Origin: Paraburkholderia tropica
GTDB taxonomy: Bacteria > Pseudomonadota > Gammaproteobacteria > Burkholderiales > Burkholderiaceae
Direction of reading: 5' to 3'
Length of the DNA: 64,000 bases
NCBI RefSeq assembly: GCF_900109265.1
Contig: NZ_FNZM01000027.1
Span: forward strand, 17,242 to 81,241
Within the stretch, counting starts at the first letter, position 1. Every line of letters begins with the position of its first letter. A program made the translations under genes and the position numbers. Shown here piece by piece: positions 42,493-52,107 of the stretch. The notes below the pieces were generated by a model. That model worked only from the letters and a program-made list of their open reading frames with translations, did no database searches and had not been told where the DNA came from.

Positions 42493-42771
42493 TTACTGCC
42501 TGCCGCTCACCTCCAGCACACCGGACGGTGCATCCAGCGCCTCTTCGAATTCTTCGCGACGTTTGGGCAGCTGCGACCGCACCCATTTCACGGCGGCGCG
42601 TTCGGCGTCACGCTTCGTTGGGCATTCGACCGAGGTCTCGAAGAGCGCTTTGGGGACATCCGCGGCTTTCCGATAATCGCGTTTGCGGGAGATGCGGGCA
42701 CACGCCGTCCAGCCGTCGCCGGCGCTATGCTCGACCAGACATTCGACGAAATAATCATCGACGGAATACAT
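42493..42771 (-). CDS. Small hypothetical protein
   Basis: The 92-residue protein is soluble and acidic at its C-terminal end. It starts MYSVDDYFVECLVEHSAGDGWTACARISRKRDYRK and has an AERAAVKWVRSQL helix, a pattern seen in small Burkholderia proteins that annotate as hypothetical. GGAG lies about 6 nt before the ATG, and the reading frame is well formed. It sits between the two CheB-CheR genes, on the same strand as the first, 236 bases upstream of its start. No signal peptide or membrane segment. Function unknown. Confidence 0.7.
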   Translation of the reverse strand: MYSVDDYFVECLVEHSAGDGWTACARISRKRDYRKAADVPKALFETSVECPTKRDAERAAVKWVRSQLPKRREEFEEALDAPSGVLEVSGRQ

Positions 42772-42961
42772 GACGTTCTCCTGTCGTTCCGTTGAACGTC
42801 AGTGCGCATTTCCCACGCCCCCCGCATCGGACTCTGTGGCTCTGCGGCGCGACGTTCGGGTGTACCCTTCAATATGCACCTCGTGGCTCCCGCACAGGCT
42901 GGAATCGCGATCCATGACGTCCAGTGCGGACTTCAGATAGCCGGTGCAGCAGGAGCGTGTT

Positions 42962-45916
42962 ATGGCCGCCAGCGACCCAGCACATCGAGCAAACGCCCAC
43001 GCGCCGGTCTTTGCCGTGGGCGCATCGGCGGGCGGCATTGCCGCGCTGCAAAAGCTTGTCGCCAGACTCCCGGCGCATCTGCCTTTTGCGCTCGTCGTGC
43101 TCCAGCACCTGCCGCCCGATCGCGAAAGCCGGCTCGCGGACCTGATCGCGAAGTGGACGCGCATCCCGGTTTATCGCACGACCGACGGCATGCAGCCCGA
43201 AATCGACTGCATTTACGTGCCCTCTTCCGGCAGCATTCTGACCCTCGAAGAAGGGCTGTTCCGGACACGTCCGGTCGAAGGCGGGTGCCGTCGACCGGGG
43301 ATCGATACAATCGACGCCTTTCTCGAAAGCCTGGCGCTGCACCCGGCGCGGCCCGCGGTGGGCGTCGTCCTTTCCGGCACGGGGATGGATGGCGCGGCTG
43401 GCGCGGTCTGCCTGCGGCAGGCCGGCGGCATCGTCATCATTCAGGATCCGCTCACCGCCATGTACGACGGCATGCCGACTGCCATCCTGCATCGCGGCCT
43501 TCACGATCACGTGCTGCCCGTAAGCGCGATCGCCCAGCAACTCGTGGCGTGCGCCGATCCCGCCTATGTGCGCCCGGTGCGATCCACCGGATGGACCAGC
43601 CCCGCCGCCGCCTCACTAGGCCGCGTCGTTCAGCATATCCAGCAACAGGTGGGTTTCGATCTCTCCGGTTACAAACCGTCGCCCTTGCTGTGGCGCATCC
43701 AGCAGCGCATGGATACGCGCAAGGTCTGGTCGTTCGAAGACTACGCCTCGCTGATCGAAGACGACCCCGTCGAACTCGAATCGCTGATGCGCGGCATTCC
43801 GATCCACGTCACCGAGTTCTTTCGTGACGGGCAGGCCTGGACCGTGCTTCTCGACGACGTGCTGCTCCCGCTCGTCGACGACTACGCGGGTCAAGAGCCA
43901 ATCCGCGTCTGGACCTCGGCCTGCTCGAGTGGCGAGGAAGCCTATTCCGTCGCCATGCTGCTCGACGAAGCGGCCCGCGAACGCGGCAAGGCGGTCAACT
44001 TCCAGGTGTTCGGCACCGATGCGGCGCCGGAACTCGTCGCCCGAGCCAGCCGGGGCATATTCAGCGAGTCCGCGCTTGCCGGGCTGTCCGACGAGCGACG
44101 CGCTCGCTATTTTTACCGGACGGACGGCGCTTACCGCGTAAAACGGGCGCTGCGGCAGAAGATCGTTTTCGCCCCGCACGATCTGCTCGCCGACCCGCCC
44201 TTCGCGGACCTCGACCTCGTCACCTGCCGGAATCTGCTCATCTATCTCAAGCCCGAGACCGCCCGGGACGTACTCCATGCCCTGCATCGCGCGTTGCGCA
44301 CGGGCGGCTGCCTTTTTCTGGGCAGGAGCGAGCCATATCCGCTCGACCAGCAAGACTTCCTGGCCGTCTCGCGGCTCTGGAATATTCACCGCAAGATCAG
44401 AGCCGCGCCCGACGCACGCGAATCTGCCCCGCCCCGCAAACGTCCTGCCGCCGCGGGTGCGGCCAACCTCGCCGTCCTGAGAACGGCGCAGGAACAGGCC
44501 AACATCCCGTCGGTGCTGATCGACGATGAATGCACTGTCCTGCGGATCTACGGCAACACGGAAACCATTCTCAAACTTCCCGCCGGTGAACCGACGCTCA
44601 AGCTGACCGATCTGGTGCCACGCCAATGGTCCGCGCACCTTCGCCTCTCCGTGCGGGACGCGCTGAACGAGCGAAAGCCGCTTGTCCTGACCCAATTGTT
44701 CGACCGCGCCACGGGCGACACCTCAATGGCCGTGCGCCTCACGCCGCTCGATACCCCGGCTGACGCGCGATGCATGCGGATTCTCGTCTCGTTCATTCGC
44801 GATCCCGATGCGCCGGACACCCTCGCCGGACGGGACATGCACGCCGATCTAACCGGCGACGCCGCGCTGGACGTCGATGCCTCGGAGCAGGCGAACATCT
44901 CGCGCGAGGAACTGGAAGCGTCGCGCGAGGAGTTGCAGGCGCTCAACGAGGAACTCTCGGCATCCAACGACGAACTCAGCCGTAGCAACGACGATCTGAA
45001 CGAAGCCAATACCCGCTTGCAGGATCACGTCGTGCAACTGGCCATGCAGAGCCGCGTCCTGCTTGCCGGCTCGATCATGACGATTTTTCTCGACCGGGAA
45101 TTGAAGGTCCGCTGGTTCACGCCGTCCATGCGGGACGTGCTGCCGTTGGCGCCTGCCGATATCGGCCGAAGCATCGCCGATCTCGTGCCCAAATTTTCCG
45201 ACCTCAACTTCTACACCGACATCGCCACCGTGCTCGATTCGGGCGCCGCCCGTCACGCGATCGTCGCGAATGACGAAGGGAGATCGTTTCTGCGCAAGAC
45301 GTTTCCCTATGTGTCTGAGACCGGCGCGGTGGCCGGCGTGGCGATCACTTTCGCCGACATCACCGACCGGACCCGTGCGGAAGTGGCCCTGCGGCGCAAC
45401 CAGGCGTGGCTGTCCGCCCAGAAAGAGGCGTTCCAGTCGGCCATGAACGGTCGGCCGCTCGATAGCTCGCTGGGCATCCTGATCCGCTCGCTGGTCAGTC
45501 AGGCGGACGACAAACGCCGTTGCGCCTTTTATATCGCCGAGGGCGACGTGCTCAATCACGTGGTGGGCATGTCCGACGCCTACGCCCGGTGCGTGGCGGG
45601 ATTTCGCATCTCCACCGAGTCGCTGGCCTGCGGGCTGGCCGTGGCGACCGGCAGACCGGTCGTGACACGCGATGTTCTCGACGAGCCCAGGTGGCGAGCG
45701 TGGACGTGGCTGGCGAAGCGGTTCGGCTATCGCGGCTGCTGGTCGTTTCCGGTGGAAACCTCGGAAGGCACGCTCGTGGGTTCGCTTGCGATGTATTTCG
45801 AAGAGCCACGAATGCCTTCGGAACTCGATATCGAGCTGGCCGCAGCGTTCACACACACAGCCGGCATCATCATCTGGCGGCATCTCCAGATGCAGGATAC
45901 GCAGCCGCTGCATTGA
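42962..45916 (+). CDS. CheB-CheR-PAS-GAF fusion protein without kinase domain
   Basis: The 984-residue protein is a paralogue of the giant sensor. Domains: CheB about 14-200 (AVGASAGG; LSGTGMDGAAGA), CheR about 215-480 (IHVTEFFRD; VWTSACSSGEEAYSVAML; LVTCRNLLIYL), a PAS-like region about 510-615, coiled coil about 645-690 (ISREELEASREELQALNEEL), PAS about 700-803, and a C-terminal GAF domain about 820-975. No dimerisation, ATPase or receiver domain follows, so phosphate signalling must involve another protein, or the output is methylation. ATG at 42962 is used; an earlier GTG/ATG frame begins at 42944. It is divergent from the leftward fusion gene, with the small gene 42493 between. Confidence 0.9.
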   Translation: MAASDPAHRANAHAPVFAVGASAGGIAALQKLVARLPAHLPFALVVLQHLPPDRESRLADLIAKWTRIPVYRTTDGMQPEIDCIYVPSSGSILTLEEGLFRTRPVEGGCRRPGIDTIDAFLESLALHPARPAVGVVLSGTGMDGAAGAVCLRQAGGIVIIQDPLTAMYDGMPTAILHRGLHDHVLPVSAIAQQLVACADPAYVRPVRSTGWTSPAAASLGRVVQHIQQQVGFDLSGYKPSPLLWRIQQRMDTRKVWSFEDYASLIEDDPVELESLMRGIPIHVTEFFRDGQAWTVLLDDVLLPLVDDYAGQEPIRVWTSACSSGEEAYSVAMLLDEAARERGKAVNFQVFGTDAAPELVARASRGIFSESALAGLSDERRARYFYRTDGAYRVKRALRQKIVFAPHDLLADPPFADLDLVTCRNLLIYLKPETARDVLHALHRALRTGGCLFLGRSEPYPLDQQDFLAVSRLWNIHRKIRAAPDARESAPPRKRPAAAGAANLAVLRTAQEQANIPSVLIDDECTVLRIYGNTETILKLPAGEPTLKLTDLVPRQWSAHLRLSVRDALNERKPLVLTQLFDRATGDTSMAVRLTPLDTPADARCMRILVSFIRDPDAPDTLAGRDMHADLTGDAALDVDASEQANISREELEASREELQALNEELSASNDELSRSNDDLNEANTRLQDHVVQLAMQSRVLLAGSIMTIFLDRELKVRWFTPSMRDVLPLAPADIGRSIADLVPKFSDLNFYTDIATVLDSGAARHAIVANDEGRSFLRKTFPYVSETGAVAGVAITFADITDRTRAEVALRRNQAWLSAQKEAFQSAMNGRPLDSSLGILIRSLVSQADDKRRCAFYIAEGDVLNHVVGMSDAYARCVAGFRISTESLACGLAVATGRPVVTRDVLDEPRWRAWTWLAKRFGYRGCWSFPVETSEGTLVGSLAMYFEEPRMPSELDIELAAAFTHTAGIIIWRHLQMQDTQPLH

Positions 45917-45920
45917 TCGC

Positions 45921-45953
45921 CGCTGCCGCCACCCCGCCCGCACGGCGGCAGCG
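45921..45953. terminator. Bidirectional hairpin between convergent genes
   Basis: CGCTGCCGCC (45921-45930) and GGCGGCAGCG (45944-45953) form a perfect 10-bp stem with a 13-base loop, located between the CheB-CheR-GAF stop at 45916 and the Gfo stop at 45966. No T-run on either side, so it may depend on other factors. The position between convergent genes supports a shared terminator. Confidence 0.6.
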
Positions 45954-45965
45954 AACTGGCCGGCT

Positions 45966-47123
45966 TCAGTTCTTCGGCGACTTGTCGACGCCCTCGCCCG
46001 GATTGCTCGCATCCACCAGGTCGGGCGCTTTCACGGCGCGCAGAGTTTCAAGTTGCGCGACGGGATCGATGCGCCGCGCGCGCTCGAATGGATCGAGCCT
46101 CACCGGCGCGCCGGTCTCCAGCGCCTGCACGATGCCTTCGATCACGCGCACATCCGCGAAGCCCTCTTCGGCATCGGGCTCCGGGTCCCGGTCGTTCAAG
46201 ATGCAATCCGAGAAGTATTTGAGTTCTCCGCCGAAGTGATCGGTATTCCTGAAGGTATGCGACTCTTCGTTTTCTCCGATCGTGACAGCCTGCTGAAACG
46301 GCTTTCCGTAGATGTACGCGGGACGCAGCGCAATGCTCCCCTTCGTGCCCGCGGCAAAGAATGTGTCGAGATTGTTGAGGGAATAGGAAACGACAAATTG
46401 CGCCAGACGCTCACCGGGAAATTTGAGCGTGACGGCCACCATGTCGTCAAATGAGCCGAAACCGCTCCCTGCGTGCCGCACACCGACCGCCGACAACACC
46501 TCTTCCGGCTCCGCTTCAAAAACCATGCGGGCCGCGTTGACGGGGTATGGGGCCATGTCGAAGATTGGTCCGGCTTGAATACCGTTTTTCGCGCGATGAT
46601 TGTCGGGGTCGACGCGCTGCGTGAAGATCGACGTGAAGACCTGCATTTCCCCGAGTTCGCCCGAACGAATGCGCTCGATGACCGACAGCGTCGCCGGTTC
46701 GAAGTGCAGCCGATACGCCACCATCAATTTCGCCAATGACGCGCTTGCCGCCTCCATCATCATTCGCGATTGCTGCGTCGTGACCTCGAGCGGTTTCTCG
46801 ACCAGCACATGGATGCCGGCCTTCAGCGCGGGAAGCACGAATTCGGCGTGCCGCCAGTTGGGCGTCGCCACGTAGATGGCATCCACCTGCCCCGATCCGA
46901 GCATCTGATCAAACTGCTCGTACGTGTAGGTATGCGCAACACCGTATTGCTCGCCCACTTTGCGGGCTTTTTCGGGGTCGCCGGTCACGAGCGCGGTGAT
47001 TTCGGAATTGCCCGTGTGGGCGACGCCGGGCATCATCGCCTCCTGCGCGATATCGCCGAGACCGACAATCGCATAACGGACCTTCTTTTCGGAACCCAGT
47101 CCGAGTGCCGATAGTATGCTCAT
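45966..47123 (-). CDS. Gfo/Idh/MocA family oxidoreductase
   Basis: The 385-residue protein has an N-terminal NAD(P)-binding Rossmann fold (VRYAIVGLGDIAQEAMMPGVAH, with GxGxxA-like pattern) and the family motif HVLVEKPLEVT at about residue 105, where Lys of EKP is the conserved catalytic residue. A mixed beta domain follows. These enzymes oxidise or reduce sugars and inositol-like polyols. GGGAGA precedes ATG 47123. It is transcribed with, or just after, the receiver protein (gap 69 bases on the same strand). Substrate is not readable. Confidence 0.9.
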   Translation of the reverse strand: MSILSALGLGSEKKVRYAIVGLGDIAQEAMMPGVAHTGNSEITALVTGDPEKARKVGEQYGVAHTYTYEQFDQMLGSGQVDAIYVATPNWRHAEFVLPALKAGIHVLVEKPLEVTTQQSRMMMEAASASLAKLMVAYRLHFEPATLSVIERIRSGELGEMQVFTSIFTQRVDPDNHRAKNGIQAGPIFDMAPYPVNAARMVFEAEPEEVLSAVGVRHAGSGFGSFDDMVAVTLKFPGERLAQFVVSYSLNNLDTFFAAGTKGSIALRPAYIYGKPFQQAVTIGENEESHTFRNTDHFGGELKYFSDCILNDRDPEPDAEEGFADVRVIEGIVQALETGAPVRLDPFERARRIDPVAQLETLRAVKAPDLVDASNPGEGVDKSPKN

Positions 47124-47192
47124 CCGATGTCTCCCAAGGAAAGTTGGCCGCGCCCACGCTGACTTTGCCGACGAAGACGCGCGCAATGCGCG

Positions 47193-47834
47193 TCACTCTG
47201 CAACGCCCGTTCCCGGCGTGCGTGCGCCCCGGGACGTCACTTCCTGCTGATAACGCGAGAGCGCGGCCACGCTGCCCGCCAACGCTTCGCACACATCGAC
47301 AGCCAGCGTCGTGTCGAATCCGTGGCGCTCTAATCGCACCACGCGCATCTCCTGCTCCGCAAGCAGCGCCAAGGCATGCACAATACGCTCGTGGAGTTGT
47401 TCCGGCAGGCACGTCGTCACGGTTGAATCGTCGTTGCTGTTGGGCGCCGAGACGGACGCAACCCGTGCGAATCGGCTTGCAGCATGCGAGCGCACCGCAA
47501 GGCGGCCGAGCATATCGACCAGAACCTGCGGGTCGAACGGCTTGTGGAAAAATCGCTCGACCGGCACGCTTTCGCTCGCCGCTTCGCCCGACATCAACAC
47601 CACCGGAACGTTGGAGAAGCGCGCGATGGTTCTCAACATCACGACTGCGTCCGGGCCGTCAAGCACAGGCATATGAATGTCGGAGACAATCACATCGGGC
47701 AGCTCTTTCAACGCCGCCGAAAGCGCCTCCAGTCCATTTCCGACCGCGCGCACGCTATGCCCGGATTCGACTAGAAGTGCCTGTAGCGAATCGCGAAAAC
47801 CTGCATCGTCGTCTGCCAACAATATCCGGCTCAT
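47193..47834 (-). CDS. Response regulator receiver protein with unassigned C-terminal region
   Basis: The 213-residue protein has a receiver domain about 1-118: ILLADDDAGFRD, phospho-Asp in DVIVSDIHMPVLDG, VVLMSGEA and FHKPFD. The last 90 residues, about 125-213, are helical and polar (LPEQLHERIVHALALLAEQEMRVVRLERHGFDTTLAVDVCEALAGSVAALSRYQQEV) and not a recognised DNA-binding domain. GGAG stands 6 nt before the ATG. It may take phosphate from the CheB-CheR kinase upstream on the same side or from an unlinked kinase; no adjacent kinase is present. Confidence 0.85.
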   Translation of the reverse strand: MSRILLADDDAGFRDSLQALLVESGHSVRAVGNGLEALSAALKELPDVIVSDIHMPVLDGPDAVVMLRTIARFSNVPVVLMSGEAASESVPVERFFHKPFDPQVLVDMLGRLAVRSHAASRFARVASVSAPNSNDDSTVTTCLPEQLHERIVHALALLAEQEMRVVRLERHGFDTTLAVDVCEALAGSVAALSRYQQEVTSRGARTPGTGVAE

Positions 47835-48112
47835 TAACGTCTCCGTTCGAACCGTAGGCGAGCACTCAACATTCCTGACTATTTGTCATGCGTCCATGCG
47901 CGTGCAGCGGTCGCTGGCGCATCCGGGTTACGCAGCGTTTCGACGCTTTTTCTCCGCGTTGCCCCAGCATCGGAAGCCGTCGAAGACGAAAAAGCGCGCA
48001 TCGGTCGCCCGGGCAAGGCGGTTGCGCAGCACGTGAACGACGTCCCTTTTCGTCGAATCCGTTTTCTTCACATCACCATACAACCATCCCACCACCCGAC
48101 ACGAGGGAAACC

Positions 48113-48706
48113 ATGCAGACATCGACTAACCCCCCCCGCCACACGCCGTCACGTTCCGAATTGCAGCCGGCTCCGAACGTAGCCGACGCGGTCCCGCTCA
48201 GCCTCATCGTCAATGGTGCGGAACATGCGCTCAACGTCGAACCGTGGACCAGCCTGCTCGACCTGCTGCGCGAACAGCTTCATCTGTTCGGCACGAAAAA
48301 AGGTTGCGACCATGGCCAATGCGGCGCGTGTACGGTGTTGGTGAACGGCACGCGCATCAATGCATGTCTTGCGCTCGCCCTGGTGCATGACGGCGCTCAC
48401 ATCACGACGATCGAGGGGCTGGCGCAAGGGCAGAACCTGCATCCGGTTCAGCAGGCGTTCGTCGACCACGATGCGTTCCAGTGCGGCTACTGCACGCCGG
48501 GCCAGATCTGCTCGGCGATTGGTTTGCTCGCGGAAGGACATGCGCAGTCCCGCGACGACGTCCGCGAGCAGATGAGCGGCAATCTGTGCCGCTGCGGCGC
48601 GTATGTAAATATCGCCGATGCCGTTGAGAGCTTGCGCTGCGCGCAAATGCAAACTCGGCAACCGCAGCAACCAAGCCGACCGGACACCGAGGAGGATGCG
48701 CGATGA
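48113..48706 (+). CDS. paoA: Aldehyde oxidoreductase iron-sulfur subunit (PaoA type), no Tat signal
   Basis: The 197-residue protein carries two [2Fe-2S] clusters: a plant-ferredoxin type, GTKKGCDHGQCGACTVLVNG (about 64-83) with its fourth Cys in NACLAL, and the C-terminal type CGYCTPGQICS...CRCGAY. These match PaoA/YagT of periplasmic aldehyde oxidoreductase in E. coli. Unlike PaoA, the N-terminus (MQTSTNPPRHTPSRSELQPAPN) has no twin-arginine signal, so the complex is probably cytoplasmic. It is translationally coupled to the FAD subunit (ATGA). No paoD-type chaperone is seen in the window. Confidence 0.9.
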   Translation: MQTSTNPPRHTPSRSELQPAPNVADAVPLSLIVNGAEHALNVEPWTSLLDLLREQLHLFGTKKGCDHGQCGACTVLVNGTRINACLALALVHDGAHITTIEGLAQGQNLHPVQQAFVDHDAFQCGYCTPGQICSAIGLLAEGHAQSRDDVREQMSGNLCRCGAYVNIADAVESLRCAQMQTRQPQQPSRPDTEEDAR

Positions 48707-49725
48707 ACCGCTTCGCTTACACCCGCGCCACCAGCGTCGCCGACGCCGTGCGCCAGCATGCGATCACGCCCCACGCGCAGTTTCTCGCAGGGGGCACCAA
48801 TCTCGTCGATCTCATGCGCGAGGACGTGCTACGTCCTACCACCGTCATCGACATCACGCGCCTGCCTTTGCGGGGCGTCGACGCGACGCCGTCAGGCGGC
48901 CTGAAAATCGGCGCATTGGTCAGCAATAGTGCGCTCGCCTGGGATGCGCGCGTGCGCGCACGCTATCCCCTGCTCGCACAGGCTTTACTCGCGGGAGCAT
49001 CCGCGCAGATTCGCAATGCCGCTAGCGTCGGCGGCAATCTGTTGCAACGCACGCGCTGCATGTACTTCTACGATCCGACGACCTGCTGTAACAAGCGCGC
49101 GCCCGGCACGGGCTGCGCAGCGCTCGACGGCGTGAATCGCATGCATGCGATCTTTGGCGCGAGCGAGCACTGCATTGCGACCCATCCGTCCGATATGTGC
49201 GTGGCGCTCGAAGCGCTCGATGCTAGCGTGCATGTGGCCGGAAGCCGGGGCTCGCGCTCGCTGCCCTTCGACGCCCTGCATCGTTTGCCGGGTAGCACGC
49301 CGCATCGCGAAACCGTGCTCGCCGAGGAGGAGTTGATTACCGCGGTCGAGTTGCCCGCCGAAGGCTATGCGCAGCACGCGACGTATCTGAAGCTGCGCGA
49401 CCGCCACTCCTATGCTTTTGCGCTGGTTTCGGTTGCTCTCGGCGTGCGGGTGGAGGACGGCAGGATCGCGGCGCTGGGTTGTGCGCTGGGCGGTGTCGCT
49501 CATAAGCCGTGGCGCGATCGTGCGGCCGAAGCCTCGCTGTTGGGCCAGGCTGCCGACGATACGGGCGCGCAGGCGCGTTTCGCCGATGCGGTAACGGCGC
49601 GCGCCGATCCGCGTCCCGGAAACGCGTTCAAGGTCGAACTCGCGCGCCGCGCGATCATCCGCGCATTCGAGCGCGCGCTCGCCCCAACCGAAGCATCGAC
49701 GCACGACGAGGAGGACGAAGTATGA
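48703..49725 (+). CDS. paoB: Aldehyde oxidoreductase FAD subunit (PaoB type) with [4Fe-4S] site
   Basis: The 340-residue protein has the FAD-binding motifs of the xanthine dehydrogenase medium subunit: FLAGGTNLVDLM and SVGGNLLQRTRC. The insert RCMYFYDPTTCCNKRAPGTGC supplies cysteines for the extra [4Fe-4S] cluster found in PaoB, distinguishing it from ordinary XdhB. HCIATHPSDM is also conserved. Electrons pass from the Mo site through the 2Fe-2S clusters to this subunit. Both ends overlap neighbours by ATGA, so the three subunits are translated together. Confidence 0.9.
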   Translation: MNRFAYTRATSVADAVRQHAITPHAQFLAGGTNLVDLMREDVLRPTTVIDITRLPLRGVDATPSGGLKIGALVSNSALAWDARVRARYPLLAQALLAGASAQIRNAASVGGNLLQRTRCMYFYDPTTCCNKRAPGTGCAALDGVNRMHAIFGASEHCIATHPSDMCVALEALDASVHVAGSRGSRSLPFDALHRLPGSTPHRETVLAEEELITAVELPAEGYAQHATYLKLRDRHSYAFALVSVALGVRVEDGRIAALGCALGGVAHKPWRDRAAEASLLGQAADDTGAQARFADAVTARADPRPGNAFKVELARRAIIRAFERALAPTEASTHDEEDEV

Positions 49726-51986
49726 GCACCGCTTTCCAGAAGCCTGCGGCGTGTATCGGCGCGCCGCTGCCCCGCGTGGACGCCCACAGCAAGGTCACCG
49801 GCGCGGCGCGCTACGCGGCGGAGTTTCACGCGGACGGACTCGTCTACGGCGTCGTCGTCAATGCACCGATTGCGCGCGGAGAAATCGTCGCCATCGATAC
49901 GTCGGCGGCGCTGGCGCTGCCCGGCGTGCTGTCTGTGCTGACGCACGAAAACCGCCCCACTCTCGCCGACAACGATGCGGACTGGAAGGACCAGATCGCG
50001 CCGGGCGGCTCGCCTTTACGGCCGCTCGGCGATTCGCACGTGCGCTTCGCGGGGCAGCCGGTTGCGCTGGTCCTGGCCGAAACGCTGGAACTCGCCCACT
50101 ACACCGCCTCGCTGGTGCACACGCGCTATCGCAGTGAAGCGCATCAGACCGAACTCGCGGCCGTCCTCAAGGATGCCGTCGTGCCGTCCACCGAGAAAGG
50201 CGGCTTCGAACCCCCGCCCGCGCCACGCGGCGAGGCCTATGCCGCGCTCGGGCGCGCCGATGTCTGCAGCGACGCGTTCTACTCCACGCCGATGGAATTC
50301 CATCAGCCGATGGAAATGCACGGCTGCACCGTCGTGCCAACGGCGGACGGCCGATTCACCGTCTACGAGAAAACTCAGGGCGTGGGCAACACGCAGCAAT
50401 ATCTAATGAAGGTGTTCGGCCTGACGCGCGAGCGCGTGCGCGTGGTGTCGCCATTCGTTGGCGGCGCCTTCGGATCGGGACTGCGGCCGCAATATCATCT
50501 GCCGCTCGCGCTGCTGGCGGCGCGCGCCCTGCACCGCCCCGTGCGCGTCACGCTCACGCGGGCGCAGATGTTCACCTCCGGGCATCGCCCCGCCACGATC
50601 CAGCATGTCGCGCTCGGCGCGCGTCGCGACGGGCGCTTGCAGGCCGTGATTCACGAAGCCGTCGGCGAGACTTCGCAGTACGAGGACTTCACAGACGTGG
50701 TGGTCAACTGGGCCGGCCAGCTTTATCGCGCCGATCACGTCCAGTTGGGGTACAAGCTCGGCCGCCTGGACTTGCCGACGCCCTGCGATATGCGCGCGCC
50801 CGGCGCCGCGCAAGGCCTCTACGCACTCGAATGCGCGATGGACGAACTCGCCGCGGCGCTTCGGATGGACCCGCTCGAATTGCGCATCCGTAACTACGCG
50901 GATGAAGACGCCAATAAGAAGCGACCGTTTTCCAGCAAGGCGCTGCTCGACTGTTACGCGCAGGGCGCGGAGCGCTTCGGTTGGGGAGCCCGCGTCGCCA
51001 CCCCGCGCACGATGCGCGACGGCCACGAACTGGTCGGCTACGGCATGGCGACAGGTGTCTGGGACGCGATGCAGACGGAAGCGAGCGTACGCGCCGTGCT
51101 GCGCGGCGACGGCCGGCTGGCGCTTTCGAGCGCCACCGCCGATATCGGCACCGGCACGTACACCGCGATTTCACAGATCGCCGCTGATGCGCTGCACCTG
51201 CCTATCGGCGAGGTGCAATTCACGCTCGGCGACACCTCGTTGCCACCCGCGCCGATCGAAGGCGGTTCCTGGACGGTTTCGTCGGTGGGCAGCGCGGCCT
51301 CGGTGGCTTGCACGCGGCTGCGCGCGCGCCTCGCGCAGCTCCTGGTCGCGCACGGCGGCGCGGGTTGGGCGAATTTTGACGCCGACGCGCTCAGCGAAGC
51401 GCTCACGATCGCAGACGGCGAGGCGGTGTTGGCACGCGGCCCGAAGCACGGAACGACGCGCCTGGCCATCGGCGAACTGCTCGCGCGCGCGGGTATGAAG
51501 ACCCTCGAAGAGCAGATCACGCTCAAGCCCGAGGAGTTGCAGCAGCGCTATTCGATGGCGACTCATTCAGCGGTATTCGTCGAAGCACGCGTCGACGAGG
51601 CGCTCGGCACGATTCGCATCGCGCGCGTGGTGAGCGCCATTGCCGCGGGGCGTATCGTCAATCCGAAGACTGCCGCTAACCAGATCGCGGGCGGTGTGGT
51701 CTGGGGAATCGGCACGGCGCTGTACGAACACGCGCAGGTCGACCCGACGATCGGGCGCATCATGAATCACAATCTTGCCGATTACCACGTACCCGTGAAT
51801 GCCGATATCGACGCCATTGATGTGCTGTTCGTGGATGAGCACGACGACGTGGTGAATCCGCTCGGCGCGAAGGGCGTGGGCGAAATTGGCGTGGTAGGTG
51901 TAGCGGCGGCGATCGCCAACGCGATCTATCACGCGACCGGCAAGCGCGTGCGCGAACTGCCGATCACGCTCGATGCGTTGCTATGA
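49722..51986 (+). CDS. paoC: Aldehyde oxidoreductase molybdenum subunit (PaoC type)
   Basis: The 754-residue protein is the large subunit that oxidises aldehydes at molybdenum cofactor. Recognisable parts are the N-terminal AARYAAEF, the molybdopterin-binding FVGGAFGSGLRP (glycine-rich) and DMRAPGAAQG, and the C-terminal KGVGEIGVVGVAAAI, whose Glu is the catalytic base in this family. It is slightly longer than typical PaoC (about 730) but looks complete. The start overlaps the FAD subunit stop (ATGA). Expected substrates are aromatic or aliphatic aldehydes, by family knowledge only. Confidence 0.9.
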   Translation: MSTAFQKPAACIGAPLPRVDAHSKVTGAARYAAEFHADGLVYGVVVNAPIARGEIVAIDTSAALALPGVLSVLTHENRPTLADNDADWKDQIAPGGSPLRPLGDSHVRFAGQPVALVLAETLELAHYTASLVHTRYRSEAHQTELAAVLKDAVVPSTEKGGFEPPPAPRGEAYAALGRADVCSDAFYSTPMEFHQPMEMHGCTVVPTADGRFTVYEKTQGVGNTQQYLMKVFGLTRERVRVVSPFVGGAFGSGLRPQYHLPLALLAARALHRPVRVTLTRAQMFTSGHRPATIQHVALGARRDGRLQAVIHEAVGETSQYEDFTDVVVNWAGQLYRADHVQLGYKLGRLDLPTPCDMRAPGAAQGLYALECAMDELAAALRMDPLELRIRNYADEDANKKRPFSSKALLDCYAQGAERFGWGARVATPRTMRDGHELVGYGMATGVWDAMQTEASVRAVLRGDGRLALSSATADIGTGTYTAISQIAADALHLPIGEVQFTLGDTSLPPAPIEGGSWTVSSVGSAASVACTRLRARLAQLLVAHGGAGWANFDADALSEALTIADGEAVLARGPKHGTTRLAIGELLARAGMKTLEEQITLKPEELQQRYSMATHSAVFVEARVDEALGTIRIARVVSAIAAGRIVNPKTAANQIAGGVVWGIGTALYEHAQVDPTIGRIMNHNLADYHVPVNADIDAIDVLFVDEHDDVVNPLGAKGVGEIGVVGVAAAIANAIYHATGKRVRELPITLDALL

Positions 51987-52107
51987 CATATCACGCAGAG
52001 GACGTCGGCGTGGCAGCGTTGAGGTGGCCGGTGTGACTCGCTGCACGCAGCGGACAAAACAAAATGGCATCGGTCGCCCAAACCCGTTCGGAGACAGTGA
52101 GGACACC

